A DNA stretch of 7,366 nucleotides, from assembly GCA_900321335.1 (NCBI GenBank), contig ONVR01000186.1, positions 1 through 7,366 on the forward strand. The letters run 5' to 3'. Origin of the DNA: an uncultured Eubacteriales bacterium (GTDB lineage Bacteria > Bacillota > Clostridia > Oscillospirales > Oscillospiraceae). The notes under the pieces were generated by a model that did no database searches, was not told the DNA's origin, and saw only the letters and a program-made list of their open reading frames with translations. The translations under genes were made by a program, and so were the position numbers. Positions 1 through 5,895 of this stretch are shown here, in pieces; the stretch's first letter is position 1, and the number at the start of each line of letters is the position of its first letter.

Positions 1-30
1 AAAAGTGTTTCAGGACGTGAAAACTTGGAA

Positions 31-59
31 TTGAACAAATCCGCCGTCTGTGCTATAAT
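31..59 (+). promoter_or_regulatory. Sigma-A-type promoter for the MFS transporter pair
   Basis: TTGAAC at 31-36 is separated by exactly 17 bases from a perfect TATAAT at 54-59. A TG at 51-52, one base upstream of the -10, makes it an extended -10 promoter. Transcription would start near 66, giving a leader of about 38 bases before the chosen ATG at 104. A short inverted repeat (TTTCA, five bases, TGAAA; 8-22) lies just upstream of the -35 and could be an operator, but its arms are short enough to be chance. Confidence 0.75.
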
Positions 60-103
60 TTTAAGGCTTGCAATTCTGAATGGAAAAGTGTGGAATCCAT
101 ATC

Positions 104-1300
104 ATGAGAGAAAAAAGAAAATTTTCCTATGGCTACGTGATCGTGGTGGTCATGTGCCTTTGCGTGTTCGTACCCAATTACGCCCAGTACCAGGTTTCCG
201 CCTTCAAGCCGGAACTTTTCCAGCGGCTGGGCATCGCCGCCAATGAGTCGCTGTTTTCCAGTATTGCCACGGCGCCGCTGATCCCCGGTATATTTCTGAG
301 CCTGATCTCCGGCATCCTGGTGGACCGGTTCGGAGCACGGGCCGTGATCGGCATCGCCGTCACCCTGTCCACGGCAGCGGTGGTGGTGCGTGTGTTCTGC
401 AGCAGTTACTGGCAGATGTACCTGATCATGATCTGCATCGGCCTGTGCGCGGCGTTTATCAACGCCAACTGCGCCAAGGTGTTCGGCCAGTGGTTTCCGC
501 CGGAAAAGGCCAGCGTGACCATGGGCGTGTTCATGGCCTTTGCCAACGGCAGTATCGCGCTGGGAACCGGCACGGCGCCGCTGTACGGCTCCATGACGGG
601 CGCCTTCACAGGCGCCGCCGTCATCGCCGTGATCGCCCTGATCTGCTGGTGGGTGTTTATGAAGAACCGGCCCATCGGCACGGAGCAGAAGCAGGAGGAG
701 AAGATCTCCGTTCTGGAGGGGTTGAAGGTCAGCCTGAGCAACAGGCATATCTGGCTGGCTGCGGTGTGTATGCTTCTGAGCGCCGGCTGCGTTACCGCGG
801 CGGCGAACTTCCTGCCCTCGGCCCTGACCTCCCGGGGCATGTCCGACAAGGTGGCGCCGGTGGTCACCATGGCCCTGACCCTGGGCGCGCTGCTGAGCAA
901 CTTCACGGCGCCGTCGTTTATCGAGAAAACGGGCAGATACAAGCTGCTGTTCTTCCTGCTGGGGGCGGTGGCGGCCCTGGGCCTGTTTCTGGCCTGGCGG
1001 GTGACCTTAAACCCCGTAATCACCTTTATTCTGCTGTTTATCGCCGGCTATTGCAGCAGCGGTTTTACGCCCATCATCATGTCCCTGCCGGTACGGCTCA
1101 AGGGCATCGGCACCCGATACGGGGGCACAGCGGGGGGACTGCTGGCCACCATCCAGCTGGGAGGCTCCGTGGTGCTTCCCACCTACGTGATCGCCCCTAT
1201 CGCCGGGACGAACTATGTGCTGATGTTCAGCCTGTTTGCCCTGATGATGGTTCTGTTCTGTTTCGTGCAGCTTCTGCTGCCCATAAAGGCCGACCGGTGA
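104..1300 (+). CDS. MFS transporter (first of two tandem paralogues)
   Basis: This is a 398-residue major facilitator superfamily permease of the cytoplasmic membrane. It has about twelve hydrophobic segments in two halves, split by a polar central loop around residues 186-215. The MFS motif A is visible as GILVDRFGAR at residues 70-79, after the second helix. Other conserved blocks are NYAQYQVSAF (25-34), GQWFPP (128-133), NGSIALGTGTA (148-158) and a C-terminal GTAGG...ATIQL...PIAGTNY stretch (341-371). I chose the ATG at 104 rather than an in-frame ATG at 80. The 104 start has GGAA about 8 bases upstream, gives the same basic N-terminus and identical length as the paralogue downstream, and leaves a normal leader after the promoter. 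The GQWFPP block recalls nitrate/nitrite and oxalate/formate-type MFS carriers, but the substrate cannot be assigned. The gene is probably co-transcribed with the next one, 36 bases on with no terminator between. Confidence 0.9.
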   Translation: MREKRKFSYGYVIVVVMCLCVFVPNYAQYQVSAFKPELFQRLGIAANESLFSSIATAPLIPGIFLSLISGILVDRFGARAVIGIAVTLSTAAVVVRVFCSSYWQMYLIMICIGLCAAFINANCAKVFGQWFPPEKASVTMGVFMAFANGSIALGTGTAPLYGSMTGAFTGAAVIAVIALICWWVFMKNRPIGTEQKQEEKISVLEGLKVSLSNRHIWLAAVCMLLSAGCVTAAANFLPSALTSRGMSDKVAPVVTMALTLGALLSNFTAPSFIEKTGRYKLLFFLLGAVAALGLFLAWRVTLNPVITFILLFIAGYCSSGFTPIIMSLPVRLKGIGTRYGGTAGGLLATIQLGGSVVLPTYVIAPIAGTNYVLMFSLFALMMVLFCFVQLLLPIKADR

Positions 1301-1336
1301 AAAACCGGGACGTCTGATCCGGAAAAGGAGAAAGCA

Positions 1337-2533
1337 ATGACCAAAAAGAAAAACAGCTACGCTGTTGTGATCCTCATTCTCGTCTGCGCGGGCATCTTCG
1401 CCCCCAACTTCGGCCAGTACCAGGTCTCCGGCTTCGGGCCCCAGCTGATGAAGGCCATGGGCCTGTCCACCAGCCAGTTTGCCCAGATCGCCACGGCCCC
1501 GCTGATCCCCGGGATTTTTCTGAGCCTGGTGGCCGGGATCCTGGTGGATAAGTTCGGCGCCAGACGGTGCATGGTCCTTGCCATGCTGCTGTCTGCCCTG
1601 GGCGTGATCTGGCGCTATTTCGCCGCCGGCTATACGGCCATGTATTTCAGCATGATCGCCATGGGCATCGGCGCCACGTTTTTAAGCTCCAACAACGCCA
1701 AGATCCTCGGTCAGTGGTTCCCGCCCCATAAGATCGCCATCACCGTGGGCATCTATCTGGGCGTCTCCAACGGCGCCATTGCCCTGGGCACGGGAACGGC
1801 GTCCCTGTTTCCGTCCATGCAGGCGGCGTTTCTGTTCTCCGCCGGCATCGCCGTGGCGGTGTTTCTGCTGTATCTGTTTTTCATGCGGGACAAAAAGACG
1901 GAGCCGGTCCGGCAGACAGTCGAACAGCCGGAAGAGCGCACCTCCATTCTCGACGGCATCCGGGTGTCGGTAAAGAACAAATACGTCTGGGTGGCGGCGA
2001 TCTGCCTGCTGCTCAACGTGACGGCGTTCTGCTCCATGAGCCAGTTCCTGCCCCAGGCCCTTGCCGCTCGTGGCATCGCCCAGAGCGCCGCCAACACCGT
2101 AGCCATGGCGCTGACCCTGGGAGGCCTTGTCAGCTGCTTTTTCTCTCCGACGATCTTCTTCATGATCGGCCGCACCAAGCTGCTGATGGTGATCTATTCC
2201 GTCATCGCTGCCCTGGGCATGGCCTTTGCCTGGCGGTTATCCGACAGCACGACGGTGCTGTTCCTGCTGATCTTTGTCACGGGCTTCTTCGCAAACGGAT
2301 TCAACCCCATTTTGCTCTCCCTGCCCATCCGGCTGGAGGATATCGGGATCAAATATGCCGGCACCGCCGGCGGCGTGATCGCCACCATCCAGCTGGCGGG
2401 TACGGTGATCATCCCCTCGTATATCATCTCACCCATCGCCGGGACCAATTACAGCTTGATGTTCCTGCTCTTTGCGGCGCTGGACGTGCTGCTGTGTTTT
2501 GTGGTCCACCTGCTGCCGAAAATGGAACGGTAA
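1337..2533 (+). CDS. MFS transporter (second of two tandem paralogues)
   Basis: This 398-residue MFS permease is clearly homologous along its whole length to the protein encoded just upstream. Shared blocks include the N-terminal GQYQVS (26-31), IATAPLIPGIFLSL (51-64), motif A GILVDKFGAR (67-76), GQWFPP (125-130), NGAIALGTGTA (145-155), MALTLGGL (257-264) and GTAGG...ATIQL...PIAGTNY (342-372). The predicted topology is twelve helices, with a charged central loop at about 184-216. An AAGGAG ribosome binding site at 1325-1330 sits 6 bases before the ATG. The gene is second in a two-gene operon ended by the hairpin at 2543-2575. The equal lengths and colinear blocks indicate a tandem duplication, old enough for loops and many helix residues to have diverged. 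The pair may be two transporters of related specificity or a heteromeric pair; the sequence does not tell. Substrate unknown. Confidence 0.9.
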   Translation: MTKKKNSYAVVILILVCAGIFAPNFGQYQVSGFGPQLMKAMGLSTSQFAQIATAPLIPGIFLSLVAGILVDKFGARRCMVLAMLLSALGVIWRYFAAGYTAMYFSMIAMGIGATFLSSNNAKILGQWFPPHKIAITVGIYLGVSNGAIALGTGTASLFPSMQAAFLFSAGIAVAVFLLYLFFMRDKKTEPVRQTVEQPEERTSILDGIRVSVKNKYVWVAAICLLLNVTAFCSMSQFLPQALAARGIAQSAANTVAMALTLGGLVSCFFSPTIFFMIGRTKLLMVIYSVIAALGMAFAWRLSDSTTVLFLLIFVTGFFANGFNPILLSLPIRLEDIGIKYAGTAGGVIATIQLAGTVIIPSYIISPIAGTNYSLMFLLFAALDVLLCFVVHLLPKMER

Positions 2534-2542
2534 CGGAGCAAG

Positions 2543-2575
2543 CCGGGAAAGCGGAGAACGCTTTCCCGGTTTTTT
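2543..2575 (+). terminator. Rho-independent terminator after the MFS operon
   Basis: A perfect 10-bp stem (CCGGGAAAGC at 2543-2552 with GCTTTCCCGG at 2560-2569), a 7-base loop and a run of six T (2570-2575) form a textbook intrinsic terminator. It starts 10 bases after the stop codon of the second transporter and separates the MFS unit from the following operon. Confidence 0.93.
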
Positions 2576-2596
2576 CAGAAAAAAGAAAATGACAAG

Positions 2597-2625
2597 TTGC
2601 ATTTTTTGCCCGGTCCGTTTATTAT
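2597..2625 (+). promoter_or_regulatory. Candidate promoter of the LOG-rhomboid-thioesterase-hydrolase operon
   Basis: TTGCAT at 2597-2602 and TATTAT at 2620-2625 are spaced by 17 bases. The -10 matches consensus at five of six positions, the -35 only at three. An overlapping TATGAT (2623-2628) is an alternative -10 but leaves a 20-base spacer. This lies in the short AT-rich gap between the upstream terminator and the LOG gene, so a promoter is expected here. The exact elements are less certain. Confidence 0.5.
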
Positions 2626-2666
2626 GATAGTACAGTCAAACAAGAAAACCTGGAGGAAACTGTGTA

Positions 2667-3239
2667 ATGAATATCTGTGTGTACGGCGCGTCGTCGGAGA
2701 CCATCGACAAGGCGTACCTGAAAGCGGGGGAGGACCTGGGCCGTCTCATGGCGGAGCAGGGACACACCCTCATCTTCGGCGGCGGCTCCACCGGCATGAT
2801 GGGGGCTGTAGCCAGAGGCGTATATGCCGCCGGCGGCAGGCTGACGGGCATCGTTCCGTCCTTTTTTAACGTGGACGGTATTTTGTTTGAGCACTGCACG
2901 GAGATGATCCGGCCGGATACCATGCGCGCGAGAAAACAAATGCTGGAGGAGCGGTCCGACGGCTTTATCCTTACCCCCGGAGGCATCGGCTCCTTTGACG
3001 AGTTTTTTGAGATCCTGACCCTCAAGCAGCTGGGGCGTCACGAAAAACCCATCGTGATCTACAACCTGGGCGGCTATTACGACGAGCTGCTGCATCTGCT
3101 CCACGCCGCCATGGATAAGCAGTTCGTCCGGCGGGACTGTGAGATGCTCTATCACGTGTCCGATGACCCGGAACAGACCCTTGCGTATATGAAGACTTAC
3201 ACTTTTGACAGGACGGGCGTGATTTTCAAGAACATCTGA
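2667..3239 (+). CDS. LOG-family protein (TIGR00730), probable nucleoside 5'-monophosphate phosphoribohydrolase
   Basis: This 190-residue cytoplasmic Rossmann-like protein belongs to the LOG (Lonely Guy) family, often misannotated as lysine decarboxylase. Known members hydrolyse cytokinin riboside 5'-monophosphates or related AMP derivatives to a free base and ribose 5-phosphate. Visible family motifs are the N-terminal strand MNICVYGASS, the glycine loop FGGGSTGMMG (37-46), the arginine-containing MRARKQ (86-91), and the diagnostic PGGIGSFDEFFE (104-115), a variant of PGGxGTxxE with Ser for Thr; Glu112 and Glu115 fall in that motif. The length is normal for the family. The start is supported by GGAGG at 2652-2656, 10 bases upstream. 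It is first in a four-gene operon, 24 bases before the rhomboid gene. Bacterial LOG proteins are widespread and the physiological substrate outside plant-associated bacteria is usually unknown, so the reaction is inferred from the family. Confidence 0.9.
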   Translation: MNICVYGASSETIDKAYLKAGEDLGRLMAEQGHTLIFGGGSTGMMGAVARGVYAAGGRLTGIVPSFFNVDGILFEHCTEMIRPDTMRARKQMLEERSDGFILTPGGIGSFDEFFEILTLKQLGRHEKPIVIYNLGGYYDELLHLLHAAMDKQFVRRDCEMLYHVSDDPEQTLAYMKTYTFDRTGVIFKNI

Positions 3240-3263
3240 GCCATTGCGTGCAAAGGAGAAAAC

Positions 3264-3836
3264 ATGAGAAGACGAATATCCTACAATTCCCCGGTGGTGC
3301 TGACCTTCACCCTGATCTGCCTGGGTGTCCTGCTGCTGGGGCTGCTGACGAAGCAGCGCTCCACGGCTCTGCTGTTCAGCGTATACCGGGCGCCCCTGAC
3401 CGATCTTTTGACCTATCCCCGGTTCTTCCTGCACGTCCTCGGGCACAGCGGCTGGAGCCATTACCTGGGCAATATGCTCATGCTTCTCATCGTGGGCCCG
3501 CCTCTGGAGGAGAAGTACGGCGGGAAAAAGCTGGTGCTCACCATGGCCATTACGGCACTGGTGTCCGGCCTTGTGCAGTTTATCTTCTTCCCCGGCTCCG
3601 CTCTGCTGGGGGCAAGCGGCATCGTGTTTATGATGATCGTGCTGCTGTCCATGACGGATATGCGCAGCGGCAGGATCCCGGTGACCCTGATCCTGGTGCT
3701 GATCTTCTATATCGGGCGGGAGGCCGTCAACGGCTTTGCCCTGAAGGATAACGTTTCCCAGATCACCCATATCGTAGGCGGCGCCTGCGGTGCGGTGGCC
3801 GGTTTCATATTAAACAGACGGCACAGACGATCATAA
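3264..3836 (+). CDS. Rhomboid-family intramembrane serine protease
   Basis: This 190-residue integral membrane protein has about six hydrophobic segments, the minimal bacterial rhomboid core. Rhomboids cleave substrate transmembrane helices within the bilayer using a Ser-His dyad. The signature elements are in order: HYLGN at 66-70, giving the HxxxN motif (His66, Asn70) of the second helix; GASG at 116-119 with the nucleophile Ser118; and His169 in ITHIVGGACGAVAGF of the last helix, a glycine-rich small-residue helix as in GlpG. All catalytic and oxyanion-hole positions are therefore present and the enzyme should be active. The N-terminus is short and basic, and there is no extra cytoplasmic domain. 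AAGGAG at 3253-3258 lies 5 bases before the ATG. The gene is second in the operon and its stop codon overlaps the ribosome binding site of the thioesterase gene. Its substrate is unknown, and none of the neighbours is an obvious one. Confidence 0.88.
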   Translation: MRRRISYNSPVVLTFTLICLGVLLLGLLTKQRSTALLFSVYRAPLTDLLTYPRFFLHVLGHSGWSHYLGNMLMLLIVGPPLEEKYGGKKLVLTMAITALVSGLVQFIFFPGSALLGASGIVFMMIVLLSMTDMRSGRIPVTLILVLIFYIGREAVNGFALKDNVSQITHIVGGACGAVAGFILNRRHRRS

Positions 3837-3848
3837 GGAGGAGTACAG

Positions 3849-4268
3849 ATGGAAATTGCAGTTGGAATGTCCGCTACGGCAGAGACAACGGTCAAGCACG
3901 ACAACACGGCCCTGGCTGTGGGCAGCGGGACCCTGGAGGTCTTCGCCACGCCCATGATGATCTCTTTGATGGAGCAGGCAGCCTGGAGGGCGGTGGCCCC
4001 GGCGCTGGAGCCGGGACAGTCCACCGTGGGCATTCAGATGACCGTCTCCCATCTTGACGCTACGCCTCTCGGCATGAAGGTCAGGGCGGAGGCAAACGTC
4101 ATCGCGCTGGAGGGGCGGAAGATCACCTTTGCCGTGCGGGCATTTGACGAAAAGGGACTCATCGGCGACGGGCGCCACGAGCGTTTTATCGTCACGGACG
4201 ACCGGTTTATGAAAAAATGTACCGACAAGCGCAAAAACGGCACGGAGCCGGATGAAGAGGAGGAATAA
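3849..4268 (+). CDS. FlK-like hotdog-fold thioesterase
   Basis: This 139-residue cytoplasmic single-domain hotdog protein resembles the fluoroacetyl-CoA thioesterase FlK and its many uncharacterised bacterial relatives, which hydrolyse acyl-CoA thioesters. Thr34, Glu42 and His68 are spaced exactly like the FlK catalytic residues Thr42, Glu50 and His76, in FATPMMISLMEQAA and TVSHLDATPLG. Gly61 corresponds to FlK Gly69. The EGRKITFAVRAFDEKGLIGDGRHERFIV strand region (111-139 minus the tail) completes the hotdog sheet. The phenylalanine gate credited with fluoroacetyl selectivity appears absent, so a general short acyl-CoA or a toxic metabolite thioester is more likely as substrate. The C-terminus is a charged tail ending DEEEE, whose codons contain the ribosome binding site of the next gene. 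The gene's own AAGGAGG (3835-3841) overlaps the rhomboid stop, and the spacer is 12 bases, so translation is probably coupled. Confidence 0.87.
   Translation: MEIAVGMSATAETTVKHDNTALAVGSGTLEVFATPMMISLMEQAAWRAVAPALEPGQSTVGIQMTVSHLDATPLGMKVRAEANVIALEGRKITFAVRAFDEKGLIGDGRHERFIVTDDRFMKKCTDKRKNGTEPDEEEE
4258..4263 (+). promoter_or_regulatory. Ribosome binding site inside the thioesterase C-terminal codons
   Basis: AGGAGG at 4258-4263 lies in the run of Glu codons that ends the thioesterase, 8 bases before the ATG of the next gene at 4272. The only spacer between the two genes is three bases. Translation of the hydrolase is therefore likely coupled to that of the thioesterase. Confidence 0.8.
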
Positions 4269-4271
4269 CCG

Positions 4272-4886
4272 ATGAAACTTACATGGTTTGGACATTCCTG
4301 CTGGAAAATTGAAGAGGGCGGCTACAGCGTGGTGATCGATCCCTTTGCCCCGGGCAGCGTGCCCGGCGTGCCGGCGGTGGATACCACAGCCGACGCCGTG
4401 TACTGCAGCCACGACCACGGCGATCACAATTACGTCCAGGGCGTCCGGATCGTTGCCGGCGGCGCCCATCCCTTCCGGGTCAAGACCGTTGCCGCCTGGC
4501 ACGACGACCAGGAGGGCACCCTCCGAGGCTACAACACGATCCACGTGATCGACGTGGACGACCTTCGTCTGGTGCACCTGGGGGACCTGGGGCATCTGTT
4601 GACGGAGGAACAGCTCTCCCAGATCGGCAGTGCCGACGTGGTCATGGTTCCCGTAGGCGGCTTTTTCACCATTGACGCGGCGACGGCAAAGCAGACGGTG
4701 GATCAGCTCAAGGCCGAGATCGTCCTGCCCATGCACTACCGGGGAGAGGGCTTCGGCTATGACGTGATCGCGCCTGTGGAGGATTTCCTGGCGCTCTGTG
4801 GGGATCGCACCGTGAAGCGTTACGACACCAACACCCTGGAGATCACAGGGGATACCCCGGCGCAGGTGGCAGTCCTCCGGTTCTGA
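4272..4886 (+). CDS. Metallo-beta-lactamase-fold hydrolase (UlaG/UPF0173-like)
   Basis: This 204-residue cytoplasmic metal-dependent hydrolase has the metallo-beta-lactamase fold. It is of the short 'MBL fold metal-dependent hydrolase' type related to UlaG and the UPF0173 proteins. The opening MKLTWFGHSCWKIE and the following VVIDPF are typical of this group. The metal-binding HxHxDH motif is present as SHDHGDH (His47, His49, Asp51, His52). Further likely ligands are Asp105 in HLGDLGH and His155 in LPMHYRG, so a dinuclear site looks intact. Family members act on phosphodiester, lactone or other ester bonds, and no substrate can be inferred for this one. It is the last gene of the operon, three bases after the thioesterase. 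Pairing of an acyl-thioesterase with an MBL hydrolase hints at a shared detoxification or salvage role, but this is only inference. Start chosen from the AGGAGG 8 bases upstream. Confidence 0.88.
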   Translation: MKLTWFGHSCWKIEEGGYSVVIDPFAPGSVPGVPAVDTTADAVYCSHDHGDHNYVQGVRIVAGGAHPFRVKTVAAWHDDQEGTLRGYNTIHVIDVDDLRLVHLGDLGHLLTEEQLSQIGSADVVMVPVGGFFTIDAATAKQTVDQLKAEIVLPMHYRGEGFGYDVIAPVEDFLALCGDRTVKRYDTNTLEITGDTPAQVAVLRF

Positions 4887-4906
4887 GAAATCCGGAAAAA
4901 AGATAA

Positions 4907-4941
4907 GGAAAAGAACTGCCCCGGCCATCCGGCCGGGGCAG
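4907..4941 (-). terminator. Hairpin terminator between convergent nfo and hydrolase genes
   Basis: CTGCCCCGGCC at 4916-4926 pairs perfectly with GGCCGGGGCAG at 4931-4941 around a 4-base loop. Read on the minus strand, the hairpin begins 10 bases after the nfo stop codon and is followed by TTCTTTTCC (4915-4907), so it fits an intrinsic terminator for nfo. On the plus strand it is followed by CAACAAATCG with no T run, so it is at best a weak terminator for the hydrolase operon. Confidence 0.8.
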
Positions 4942-4951
4942 CAACAAATCG

Positions 4952-5782
4952 TTACCGGTACAGGGCTTTGAGCATTTCGATCTCCGCGGCATAGCCGGGC
5001 AGCTCGTTGGGGGTCTCCAGGTAAAAGGGCAGATCCCGCAGCTTCGGGTGGTTGAGGATCCGCTCAAAGGCGTCGATGCCAAGGGAGCCCTGACCGATCT
5101 TTTCGTGCCGGTCCTTGTGACTGGAAAAGGGGTTTTTGCTGTCGTTTACGTGGATGGCTCTGAGCCGGTCCAGACCGATGATCCGGTCAAACGCCTCCAG
5201 GACCCCGTCCAGATCGTTGACGATGTCATAGCCGGCGTCATATACGTGGCAGGTATCCAGGCAGACGCCCATCTTGTCGGAGAGCTCCACCTTGTCCAGA
5301 ATGGCGGCCAACTCCTCAAAGCGGCTGCCCACCTCCGTTCCCTTGCCGGCCATGGTCTCCAGCAGCACCGTCGTGTGCTGCTCCGGCGTGAGGATCTGGT
5401 TGAGGACCTCGGCGATCATTTCAATGCCCCGGTCCATGCCCTGCCCCACGTGGCTTCCCGGATGAAAGTTGTACAGGTTGCCGGGGACGTACTCCATGCG
5501 CTTCATGTCGTCGGCCATGGTCTCCAGAGCAAAGCGCCTGGTGTCCTCCTTGGCCGCGCAGCAGTTGATGGTGTAGGGCGCGTGGGCAAGAATGGTGGAC
5601 AGGCCCGCCTCCCGGGCCAGAGCGTGATAGGACTCCACATCCGCCGGGTCGATGGCCTTGGCGGCGCCCCCTCTGGGATTGCGGGTAAAGAACTGAAAGA
5701 CGTTGGCGCCGATGGAGACGGCCGTTTTGCCCATGGCGGTAAAACCGCCGGCAGAAGAAAGATGACAACCGATTTTTAACAT
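4952..5782 (-). CDS. nfo: Deoxyribonuclease IV (endonuclease IV), AP endonuclease
   Basis: This 276-residue TIM-barrel zinc enzyme of base excision repair cleaves DNA 5' of abasic sites and removes 3'-blocking groups. All nine expected ligands of the trinuclear zinc site are visible in family motifs: His67 (AHAPY), His107 (NFHPGSH), Glu142 (LLETMAG), Asp176 and His179 (CLDTCH), His211 (IHVNDSK), Asp224 and His226 (DRHEKIGQG) and Glu256 (LETPN). The N-terminal IGCHLSSAGGF and the FQFFTRNPR strand are also characteristic. The length is normal for bacterial Nfo. The ATG at 5782 is preceded on the minus strand by GGAGGG (5787-5792) with a short 4-base spacer. The gene is monocistronic: it converges on the hydrolase operon and diverges from the fumarase subunit gene. 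Confidence 0.96.
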   Translation of the reverse strand: MLKIGCHLSSAGGFTAMGKTAVSIGANVFQFFTRNPRGGAAKAIDPADVESYHALAREAGLSTILAHAPYTINCCAAKEDTRRFALETMADDMKRMEYVPGNLYNFHPGSHVGQGMDRGIEMIAEVLNQILTPEQHTTVLLETMAGKGTEVGSRFEELAAILDKVELSDKMGVCLDTCHVYDAGYDIVNDLDGVLEAFDRIIGLDRLRAIHVNDSKNPFSSHKDRHEKIGQGSLGIDAFERILNHPKLRDLPFYLETPNELPGYAAEIEMLKALYR

Positions 5783-5823
5783 AATGCCCTCCGTGTAAGC
5801 GGATCATTTCCGAATATGGCTCC

Positions 5824-5832
5824 ATTGTAGCA
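5824..5832 (-). promoter_or_regulatory. nfo: Extended -10 promoter of nfo
   Basis: Read on the minus strand, TGC followed by TACAAT forms an extended -10 element about 40 bases before the nfo start codon. The -35 region 17-18 bases further up is poor, which extended -10 promoters tolerate. Transcription would begin near 5817 and give a leader of about 35 bases. Confidence 0.55.
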
Positions 5833-5852
5833 TAAGCGGGCGGAAATATCAT
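5825..5852 (+). promoter_or_regulatory. Candidate promoter of the fumarase alpha gene, overlapping that of nfo
   Basis: TTGTAG at 5825-5830 and TATCAT at 5847-5852 are 16 bases apart and would start transcription near 5859, about 37 bases before the ATG at 5896. The -10 matches consensus at five positions, the -35 at only three. If real, its -35 overlaps the nfo -10 on the other strand, so the two divergent promoters would compete for polymerase. Low confidence. Confidence 0.3.
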
Positions 5853-5895
5853 GGCTTTCCGGAAACTTTTGTACAAAAGGAAGGAAAATGCCCCT

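Noticed and set aside
1..30. Possible 3' end of an upstream gene
   Set aside because: The stretch is too short to judge, and shows no recognisable coding tail or terminator before the promoter.
80..103. Upstream in-frame ATG adding eight residues to the first MFS protein
   Set aside because: It has no usable ribosome binding site and would leave a leader of only about 14 bases. The start at 104 matches the paralogue in length and N-terminus.
445..1317. 290-codon plus-strand frame inside the first MFS gene
   Set aside because: It is a second-frame shadow rich in Arg/Gly/His with no hydrophobic pattern, while the other frame gives a full transporter.
2622..3770. 382-codon open frame on the minus strand opposite the LOG and rhomboid genes
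   Set aside because: It is antisense to two genes with clear family motifs, has a His/Gln/Arg-rich low-quality composition and no ribosome binding site. Long antisense frames are common in GC-rich coding DNA.
3831..4928. 365-codon open frame on the minus strand opposite the thioesterase and MBL hydrolase genes
   Set aside because: Same pattern: it covers two well-supported genes, has no recognisable domain, and its N-terminal part begins in the terminator region. It is a shadow of plus-strand codon bias.
5048..5779. 243-codon plus-strand frame opposite nfo
   Set aside because: nfo on the minus strand has all nine zinc ligands. The opposing frame has no motif and no start signal.
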